A stretch of 22,483 nt of DNA, from positions 1 to 22,483 of the forward strand of contig JAYMTF010001572.1 in the NCBI GenBank assembly GCA_036897485.1, in the 5' to 3' direction. Of this stretch, positions 10,102 to 19,100 are shown one piece after another (position 1 is the first letter of the stretch; each line of letters opens with the position of its first letter). The DNA comes from Pelargonium nanum (lineage: Eukaryota > Streptophyta > Magnoliopsida > Geraniales > Geraniaceae). Below the pieces are notes generated by a model that was given only the letters and a program-made list of their open reading frames with translations, made no database searches and was not told the origin of the DNA. The translations under genes and the position numbers were made by a program.

Positions 10102-13100
10102 TTACTGCCGCATTTCACGGAGACCACCTCTCAACTGCCAAAAATACACATAAGAAACAGCACCTAAGATTCTCGTCAACATAGATAAGAATCAGAAAAA
10201 GGATAAAAGAAAATTAATGCACCTTCTCAACAGAATCCACTGCGCTGGAGATATTTTGTCTTTCTGCCCTAAGAAGTTCTATACGAGCTCGGGTCAATTG
10301 ATTCTGTTCTTCGGCCTAAAAAGCAAAAAGTATTAATAAAAGGAGGAGCTACCAAGGAATCATCCTATTCCTGAATCTGAAATGTAAAAGTGGGCAAGCA
10401 TAAATCAGCAAAGTCTACAACCTTTTGTTCAAGCTGAAATGAAAAGCCAGCCATGACATGAATTATTTTTTAGCTTAGAGCCAAGTAATCAAAAACATCA
10501 TTGCTATTTGAATTTTTCTAAACAACCTTCGTATTGCTTCCTTGAAAGATAACTACCAAAATCGGTAAAATATCAGTTCATCAGTTATAAATGTGAAATT
10601 CCTTTTTGAGTAAAAAATATCTATGGGAACCAAATTCTAGCAATAATTGAATTCTCAATGATTTAGGTTCCTAGAAGCAGCTTGAGAATAGTGCCTAGAA
10701 AGTAGTCAAGTCCATGTTTCAATATATCTTATTATCTTATATATATATGCGGGGCTCACATCATAAAGCTAAAAAATCTCACAAATCCTTAGCACAAACC
10801 ACTTCTCTCCAGTTATACCAATGCATCACTATTGTGCATGTTGCTTCAAATTGACTGCTTCCTTCTAACAACATCCAATGATGTACTGTCTTGCTTAAAC
10901 TAAAATTGCTGCTACCACTTATATAGAAAATAAATTTGCATCTCTACCAGCATAGATTATGAAGTGTTTGCCCCTGAATAAATCAACGACAGTTATATGA
11001 TTATTTTCATCTTGTCATTTTGAATTGAAAATTTAGCTCAGCTCTATATGTTACTCACCCTTTTCAGCATGTCCATCAAATACTGGATTTCACTCTTCTT
11101 AGCGGTTGACAGATCAGATACAACATCCATTACATTACTCCTGCATTTGAATCAGTAGTTCAAGGTAAGGAATCCACACACACACACACACAAAAAAAAA
11201 CAGCTCCATATTTTTGTTTTACGTATAGTTATGTGTATATTAATAGGCTAGGTTGGCGAAAGAATTCACCATAAGACATTGATGGTGAAATAGGATTTAC
11301 ACATTGTTGACAGCAACACTCATAATTTAATTGCATAGTGTCTCGAGGTCTCTGTCCTTCCTACCTTTAATTTCCTATTCAGTAATCCAGTACCCAGTAT
11401 TTTGGTACATACAGAACATATTAGACTCCTCTTGAAAGAAAAATGAGACTTATCAGTACTTCTTTTCTTTCTTTTTTAATCAGTGAAGAGTAATATCATA
11501 ATATAATAAAACTTTAAAATGTTTTTCCTCCTTACCCCTTGCCTATCAAGAGTCACCTCCTGACTGGAGAAAGAACTATTAAATGTTCTTTGGAAATATT
11601 ACCAGTTAAAGAGCACACACACAATGACACAAACATCAGTAAGATATAAGAAGATACCTACTTTTGAGCAAAAAAGGGATCCAGATCATGTTCTTCCACA
11701 AGTTTTTCTACAGTATCCAGGGCATTCCCCACCTACAAGTAGAAAGAAAAAAAAAAACTTAATGTGACTAGAAACTTAGACCAAATAAGAAAGTGTTAAA
11801 TATGTTTAGCTCCAATGCACCACAACCATAAAGAGTGCAACACTAATTTCATACAAATATTTGATACATCACGGAGCATTGTACTACACACAGTAACTGG
11901 CTCCTGAAATGTGAGTGATAACTGATAACTGATAACTCACTACAATATAGTGAGCATGCATAATACCAAAGTGCAGTATATAATATATATATAGCTAAAC
12001 AATTACAGGGGATAAGTAAAGGCAATGAAGACTCTTCAAAGCATATTACTGACTAACAAATTTCGGATTGGGCCTTGACTTATTAAGTTTTAACATCTCC
12101 CAAATACAAATTGGCAAATGAAATGTAAGCATGTGCCACAAACACATCTACGATACCAAGCCATGTTGGGCACATATATATATATATATATATATATAAA
12201 TTGCCTATAAAAAAAACATCTACATTACTTCTGCAACTTGGACAATTAAACCATTACTCCTTAAGGTTCCAATTTAAATATTGTCATATATAATGCAACA
12301 ATATGATTTCCTTTCCAATTGTTGTGGTTGGACACACGTTCACATTACAGTGTTGTATGGTGAAGAAATACACATGTCCAAACATTATATGCAACTTAGT
12401 GGGAAAATTTTATTTCACAGTAGTAAATCAGACTAAAAGCAGTTAATAATAATAACAATACTAGAAGGAATACCTGTGTTTCAAGACAAAGAGATTCAAA
12501 CTCATCCTGTAAAGTCAAAGATACTGCAGTTAAATACAGGTACATAATATTATATGGAATAAATAAATAAATATAATAGTGTAAACTATCAAGATTACAT
12601 ATGTCAAAACTGCCGCACTTTTCTTCATTCAAAACAAATAATCAAACAGTTCAATCATTCTTTGAAAATGTCTTCACAATATCCAAGATGATGAATGACC
12701 AAAAAGGTTAGTCAGAAAGATATTACAGACCTTTAAGCATGGAACCTTTTATGACAATAACCACTTTAGATCCAAATGTGACAATTAAAACATGCCATAA
12801 AGGGGTTCAGATAGACTAAGAAGATAATCGCCATGCAGCATGATATTATTCAATAAATTTACCCCCCTAAAAAAACAGGAAATGTGTATAGGAACTATAC
12901 CTCTATACTCCCATGCAAAGAAGTAATGACCTGAGAAATTTGAAAAAATAGAACAGAGCATTATTTCACTCATGATGATATAGGAAGTCATCTTAACACT
13001 ATTCTCAGATGACCAAAGCAATTATAAAAATAAAAAATACATTAGGCAATCTAATTCAGAAACATTCGAATTTATTAACTAAGATTGGTTTACTTATCAT

Positions 13101-14453
13101 TTTATTAAAACAAACTTCATTTTCTCAAATACCTCTAACTCGTAATAGACCTAGGATCATAGTATTTAGGTCGCTGACATTTGGATTGATAGTAAGTACT
13201 AATGAGTTCAGTTTAGTTTGCTTAGGCAGTGCTTTCTTATCTTAGTGATTTGAAATTATGGTTTGAACTGAAGGACTCATAGTGAAAGCCTTGATGAAAT
13301 ACCTGAATAAAGATGCGGTGGAGATGTTCTTGTTCAGCAGTAGAAAACCTTGGAAAAGCTTTGAGGAAATTCTTCATTATCATCAAAAGACAAATGATTC
13401 ATTGACATAACCATATCAAAACATGCAGACATAGATGAATGAAGCAAAAATAGTATGCACCATCAAAATGTATCATAAAACATAATTTGATCTCGAGAAT
13501 TTAGCAATTAACTTAAGGCCTAACATGATATGGAAAAAGAAGTGAAATACACATTATTACAGGAAGAACAAGTAAACAAAAAGTTATTCAGTTTGTTCTC
13601 AGCTCCATCCATATCTCATCACCTCCAGATGAAACATTGCTACCTCATTTAATCTCTAAATCTCCAATTTATTTATTTAAAGATCATTAAACAAAAAAAA
13701 AATCAGTTTATTGGTTTAAAATGTAGGTGGAGCTTATGTTAAGCAATGCTGCAACTAAGAGGAAATAAATACAAAACTAGTGTTCTAGGCTCATTAATAC
13801 ACATGAATATATGAAATCAGTTGGAAACTGAGGTCAGATTTAGAGGAAGAAGCCAAAATTTGCATTTCAGAGAGATGGAGAATGGAAGATTGAGTTTCAA
13901 ACCATAATCATATAAAGAATACAAACACCATCAAAATCTATCATAAAACATAATCTGATCTCGAGAACTTAACAGTTAAGGCCTAAAATGATATGAAAAA
14001 AAGAAGTGAAACACATTCACACAGGAAGAACAAGTAAAAACAAAAACAATTCTGTTTGCTCTCAGCTCCATCACTATCTCCTGGCCTCCTGATAAAACAT
14101 CGCTACCTCATTTATTTTCTTAATCTCCAGTTTAAAAAGTATTTGAACGAAGAAATCATGTCAGCTTCAGAAGAAATTCCAAACAAAAATAAAATCCATC
14201 AATCAGCTTAAAATGCATGAAATAAATACGAAACTAGTGTTCTAGGCTCATTAGCACACATAGATATGCGGATTCAGTTGAAAAATGAGGTCAGATTTAC
14301 AGGAAGAAGCTGAAGTTTGCATTTCATAGCAGATAAACGTAGAATTGAAGATGAAACCTGGTTGGAGCAAGTGGTGAGCAGAGAACGAACTGCGAGCTTG
14401 AACGACTTGCTCAAATCCGACTGACGAGTTCCAATCGTCTTTCTGTTCTCCAT
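10102..14453 (-). CDS. NNF1: NNF1/PMF1-like kinetochore protein (MIS12 complex subunit)
   Basis: Family role: Nnf1 (PMF1 in animals) is one of four subunits of the MIS12 complex, which links inner-kinetochore proteins to NDC80 and so to spindle microtubules. Eight coding exons were assembled on the - strand: 14453-14358, 13371-13303, 12930-12901, 12506-12474, 11732-11662, 11140-11059, 10315-10223 and 10134-10102. All have GT-AG borders and together give 507 nt, about 168 residues. The Nnf1 signature is visible as SFKLAVRSLLTTCS (about 17-30), FLKAFPRFSTAEQEHLHRIF (34-53), then EFESLCLETQ (67-76) and ALDTVEKLVEEHDLDPFF (about 80-97). Residues 101-158 form a likely coiled coil. Exons of 30, 33 and 33 nt are spread over 4.3 kb, so the introns dominate. 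The start at 14453 is the ATG in this frame; upstream extension lacks an ATG. The family call rests on motif recognition, without alignment. A 12-nt microexon and an alternative last exon are possible. Confidence 0.72.
10422..10433 (-). other. Possible 12-nt microexon of the NNF1-like gene
   Basis: On the - strand, TTTCAG, the 12 bases CTTGAACAAAAG and GTTGTA form an acceptor, a four-codon exon (Leu-Glu-Gln-Lys) and a donor. It lies between the exons ending at 11059 and starting at 10315, both in phase 0 at this junction. Inclusion would add LEQK to the coiled coil without a frameshift. Nothing beyond splice-like borders and fitting residues supports it. Confidence 0.25.
11177..11194. repeat. 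(CA)n microsatellite in NNF1-like intron
   Basis: An uninterrupted CA tract within the intron between the exons at 11140-11059 and 11732-11662, followed by an A run. Confidence 0.75.
12175..12199. repeat. (TA)n microsatellite in NNF1-like intron
   Basis: About twelve TA units in tandem within the intron between the exons at 12506-12474 and 11732-11662. A shorter TA tract lies near 11978-11992. Confidence 0.8.
13458..13903. repeat. Tandem duplication in NNF1-like intron 1, distal copy
   Basis: This is the copy farther from exon 1. It matches 13926-14358 along nearly its whole length. Shared stretches include CACCATCAAAAT, CTATCATAAAACATAAT-type, GATCTCGAGAA, AGGAAGAACAAGTAAA, CTCAGCTCCATC, ACTAGTGTTCTAGGCTCATT and GAGGTCAGATTTA, in the same order and orientation. 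Small indels and substitutions are scattered throughout and the middle third is most diverged, so the duplication is not recent. Confidence 0.85.
13926..14358. repeat. Tandem duplication in NNF1-like intron 1, proximal copy
   Basis: This direct repeat lies about 455-468 bases from its partner at 13458-13903. Its right edge coincides with the splice donor of exon 1 (exon ends at 14358, intron begins GTTTCATC on the - strand). The partner ends with related sequence GGTTTGAAAC at the matching point, so a donor-like GT was copied but the exon was not. Confidence 0.85.
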
Positions 14454-14700
14454 TGTTCTTCGATACACACACCATTAATCATAAACAAAATAATAGTATG
14501 CAGATTCACGAAATTGAAGTGAAGATCGCTAGAGCGAAGAGTGGAGAAACTGTGTATGTTCTAGTTCTGTACCTGAGAGAGACTGAGAGCGGGAAGATTT
14601 GGAGATCCTTCTCTGTCAGGTCAGGTCTGGTTGGAGGAATTTTTGAAAATAAGAGCGAATGTGGTTAAAAATGAGAATTGAAAAGCCTTCCGTTGCCGCC
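14454..14700 (-). promoter_or_regulatory. NNF1-like promoter and leader with E2F-like and MSA-core motifs
   Basis: Upstream of the start codon the - strand reads CTTCCCGC at 14596-14589, one base from the plant E2F consensus TTTCCCGC, and CAACGG at 14695-14690, which holds the AACGG core of the mitosis-specific activator element bound by three-repeat MYB proteins. Both classes mark cell-cycle genes, which fits a kinetochore subunit. The motifs are short, and the transcription start is not determined. A CTCTCAG/GTACAG donor-like site near 14572 leaves room for a 5' untranslated intron. Confidence 0.4.
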
Positions 14701-15016
14701 TTGGGTCTCCTCTGCTTCACTTGCTCACTCTCGCCAGCGGGTAGGTAGGTATCAGAATCAAAGCTAGGAGTGTTCCTTGCAATGTAAGCCCAGCCCAATT
14801 GTATACTTGAACTATCAGGCCTACTTGGCCCAAATACTACCATGGCCCACGCTCACTCTATGTCTGGGTTAGAGTTAACAATTTAGATTCTGAATAATTA
14901 ATTCAATCCAATTAAATTTCAGATCAGATTGAATTCAAACCCCATCTAAACCGGATTCCACACATTTTGCACTAAAATCCAAAATTTGACTAATCTGCAG
15001 CCCGGAATTTGAATGG
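14701..15016. other. Intergenic, no gene seen
   Basis: Spacer upstream of the NNF1-like gene. AT-rich with no coding signal, and bounded on the right by the SINE target duplication. Confidence 0.5.
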
Positions 15017-15201
15017 ATTCAAACCCCTTTTATTTTTTTTGATAAATAAAGGTGCCGAAATCCTAGGAAAGAGACAATGCCTCTTAACCCTAACCTAGGG
15101 CTTTTGACACCTTACTGCACCAAAGATCCTGACACCTCATCCCATTCACACAGCTAAAATAACCAACTGCGCCACCTTTAGTGGTTATTCAAACCCTTTT
15201 A
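15017..15201 (-). mobile_element. tRNA-derived SINE insertion with target-site duplication
   Basis: Near-identical direct repeats ATTCAAACCCCTTTTA (15017-15032) and ATTCAAACCCTTTTA (15187-15201), differing by one C, flank a body of about 154 bp. On the - strand the body begins AACCACTAAAGG and continues TGGCGCAGTTGG (15174-15163), a perfect match to the RNA polymerase III box A TRGYNNANNNGG. About 38 bases further on, GGTGTCAGGATC (15136-15125) is a degraded box B candidate. The body ends in an A-rich tail (T-run at 15033-15040 on the + strand) directly against the duplication. Box A, A-tail and duplication together are the hallmark of a SINE moved by a LINE. The family name is not known to me. 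Confidence 0.75.
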
Positions 15202-16140
15202 GACCAGAATCAAATTAGTGTTTGTCAATCCAAATCTCTTTCTATACATTCCATATTTTATAATAGCATGGCCTTTCAGTTTTATTGTCATAAGATCATG
15301 TGTCACATCATCATGTTGTCATACTCTCTTATATTATATTATAAGCCTTCTGTTTCTTTTATATTTTTGTACCAAAATGAATATCATGTTTTCTAGATAA
15401 ATCATCGATGATATTTATGAGTTTTTTACCATACATATTTGTGAAGTTAAAACAAAAAATACAATATATTCGACTTCTAGTGTATACAACTTCGAATAGT
15501 ATCGCACAATCGCGTCAACAAGAGATTATATGCCAACCTCTAGAAAAGATTGGTAGTACATGAAACCTCTCATGTCAAATTTTGCCAAGACATGTTGCGT
15601 TTCTGAGCTTCTCAAGCACAGGACCTATATTTACCATACAAGTGGATGACAATTAACTTTAAAGAACAAAGAAAATCTACTGACAATTTGCTTGAATTTT
15701 GAATCTTTCAAACCACACCAGCATTATCGTTCTAACAATTTACGACTAAAATGCCAGTCATGTTATGCAAAAGAAACTCACTCACAAACCAGCACGCTTT
15801 GATCCCTGGAATGCTCCAAAATCCAGAGGATGTAATGTAACAACTAACAAGAATAAAGGAACATCTCGTCACCAATTGGCTCAAGGGAACAACCCGATGT
15901 ACATCAACGCTTTGGTCTACTTGACTATTCCTACCCAAAAATATAAATAAAAAGAAAAGAAAAGCTATAATCCAGAAACAAATACAAACCTGTACCTGGC
16001 CCAACTTGAAGCACCGCTAATGGAGGTTGGATCACTCCGTTCGAGGTGTTTTTGCCAATTGCTCGTGTAAACCATCTCCAAAATCAGACAGCAATTGATC
16101 TCAAACAATCCTGTCCTTAAACACAAAGGTGCTTCCGATT
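15202..16140. other. AP4E 3' untranslated region and intergenic spacer
   Basis: No gene is seen. The part next to 16141 is the 3' untranslated region of the - strand AP4E gene. A GGGCCAG/GTACAGG donor-like site near 16000 (- strand) could mark a 3' untranslated intron. Short open frames on both strands at 15181-15400 and 15732-16004 show no domain and are not supported. Confidence 0.5.
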
Positions 16141-19100
16141 TCAGCCAAGCAAATCTCTAAACAAGTTTGGATTCTGACTAGATGGATTCACGCCCATCTG
16201 CCTTACAAGTGCATCTTTTTCCAAGGAATGTTTAGGGCTAGGACCTTTGCTCAGTTGCGTCTGGTGCGTTACTGTTGTTCCTCCTCCATGTGCTGTTCGT
16301 AAATTTGTATTTGACAAACCAGATACGAGACTTAAATCATCTACAGTACTGCTCTGACTTGCAGGAGTCTCTGCATATAGTGCCATTACATCAGGTCCCT
16401 TCGGGGCGCCAACGGCCCCATAATTAGCAGTTGAGTTAACTTCGGAGGAGTCAATAAGCCCTTCCAACTGTTTAAATGGATCCACTGAAGGAGCAACGTC
16501 CGTAACAGAGGGTTCGTTCAAGTCAAGCAAATCTGGAGGTGGTTGAAGTGTTGTTGGTTTCTCTGCTGCCTTCCCGACTTGCGGCTTTTCTGGAGGATGG
16601 GCGCTACCCTTGGCGGCCTTATGACTGGTGGAAGATGATCTCCTCTCGGATTTTGATGAACCCCCAAATAGCGAAGCAGCTAGCTTCTGCTTTTCTGGAG
16701 AAATTTCATCTGGTTGTCTTCTTGTATCATAAGAGTTCTCACGTGCTTTTGAGGTTACAGTGCTTGACCTAGACCGATCAACTTCTGGGACTCCCCCATT
16801 CACTGTCTTCTGGGAACTAGAAGTCGAGGCAGATACTTCAGGAGAGGAGTAATTTGGCCGACCCCACTTCTTTTGAACCCCATCAAGCCTTAGCCTGAGG
16901 TCGGGCCGCTCAGCATCCTGCATAGATGACAGTGATGCAGCTTGCTGAACCTCCTTAGAATAAGATGGCTCAGGTACTGGAACAAGCTCGGTGGAGGATG
17001 CTTGTAAAACTGGAGGAATCATTGACGACACACTAGACTTTGGAAGCTCATAAGCTTCAAACCTAAGACCGTGTGATGAAGCTTCATGCTGAGGTTGGTT
17101 TCTGAAGTTGTTGATGTTTAACATTCCAGAGCGCTCATGTTCAGGAATATAGGGTTGGGCACCTTTTTCTAGGGACTGTTGAACAAAACCGTTTAGGAAT
17201 GAAAGACTTTTATCAATCTGCAGGATAATAGAGAAATGTCACTTCATTGTTCTGGCACAAGAACCGTACTAAGTTTATGAAAGGGTAATGACTAGCTACA
17301 GCTATACATCTGCCAAGTGCCAACCAAGCCAAGATAGTACATTCAGAAAACACCATTGTCAACATCATTTGCTGAGAGAAAAACAGGCAAGAGAGAAAAT
17401 ACATATTGAAAGTGAAGGTTGAGAGTAGCAAGAAATGATTTATTTTCCAGAAGAGCACTAAAGAGAAACTAATTCTAACAAACAGGCAAAAATGCATAAA
17501 CATAAGAAACAGAAGTGATAAGAAATTACCAAACTCCCCACCCAAAAGAGAAGTAATATGAAACATGAAATGCATCTGAGATAACTTACAAACAACAATG
17601 GCATAAAGGATTCTGACCTCAATGTCTTCACAACTTGCGTCAGCTGGCATGATGCTCTCAACAGCATGAGCATCCAAGCCAAGGAGTGCTTGCAGTTCAT
17701 ATGCACGTTGTTGCAAGTCAGTTGAATGAGAAGCAGATAATTCTTCAATCAAAGCCTGACACAACATAGGAGCATAAAATGATACAGAGCTCTTAAAACA
17801 TGGCCCATAATAAAAATGGTTTAAACACTGAAATCTTTGTCAGTTTAACATGAGATACAAAGAAAATAGTCATACTCATAAATGCTAGATTAAGGATAGC
17901 TTTATTATTAATTGTGCGCAGTACTGCTATAATGGTATTCTTAAACCTTACAGACACCTTTAGAATATGAACTCAAGAAACCATGTTCCAGTGATCTAAA
18001 CACAGGAACCACCACTACAGTACCAAAGCTGAGTGAATCTCAAATAGGTCTTCGTATGTACTAACTAATGACTAAAAAGGATAATAACTTTTCTGCAGAC
18101 TGTAGAGTGCTTTGGGAACTTACCTCAGGTAGCATATCCACCTTTCTCCCAGCTGATAACTCAAACGCATATATTTTCATGAGTGCTGTAACTGCATATG
18201 CCTACAGGAACCAATAAAGAAAGAACATCACTTATAGTAATGTTAAATAGCCCAATATAAAATATGAATGCATTTTCTCCATTACAAGTGGAACATATGG
18301 GTTTGGATGAGTAAAATGACGGGGAGAAGATTTAGAACGAGTTATACCAATGAAATAAAAAAACCCTACAGTTAGAACTTTCCAATTAATAAATATTGGA
18401 GTACCTTAACCGTCTCATCATCTGAATATGCTTCGGCCACATCACATAACTTCCCAGTGATATAGGAAGCAGAAAATTTTCCATCAGCAGTTCCATATTC
18501 CCCCAAAACCCAACAAATGACCTGTGTAATCAGAGCAAAAAGTTGAGACAGTGAAGAGTTGTTTTGAGTCCGCAACTTGCTATCCAGGGGAAAAAATGAA
18601 ACCTTAGTACACTAGAACATACTTGAAGAAAAACGGATGGAAGCTTTGGCTCTCCAATTATGCGCAAATATGACTCAACCTACACTCATCGAAACCATTA
18701 TTCATTTAAATGGAGAGCAAGAACCAAATAGCACACAATATCACTAACACAATAGTTCTTTCACATTGTCATTAATGGGCCAAAAGGAAAGAATAATATC
18801 TCAGAGCAAGATGCGTCTTCAAGCTACTGAACAATAAGAGAGAATGTCATAGAAAAAAAATGAAGATTAGAAGTGCCAATGAGTCAAGTCTGCAGATCAT
18901 GCACTACTCCTTTTCCCTGTTCTTTCTCACAGCTCTTCTTTATTACACACAAATCTGACAAATTGTAAGAAGAATCTACACGAGTCCACATAAATTCAGA
19001 TAAAGATGTGAAAACCGGAATTCTTATTCAAATGTGAATCCATGTAATATATTTTAGAAAATCTAAATATGAATTAATTATTATTGAATCTCGTAAACAG

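Noticed and set aside
14251..14475. 74-codon frame opening MVCVSKNNGEQKDD on the - strand
   Set aside because: It overlaps exon 1 of the NNF1-like gene in another frame, and only the frame starting at 14453 continues through spliced exons with the family pattern.
15125..15174. A functional tRNA gene on the - strand
   Set aside because: Box A is perfect, but box B is degraded and no acceptor stem or cloverleaf can be formed. The A-tail and target duplication make it a SINE.
17213..17767. 184-codon open frame on the - strand
   Set aside because: It is the AP4E exon at 17755-17618 read through into its intron; the continuation is Phe/Leu-rich intron sequence.
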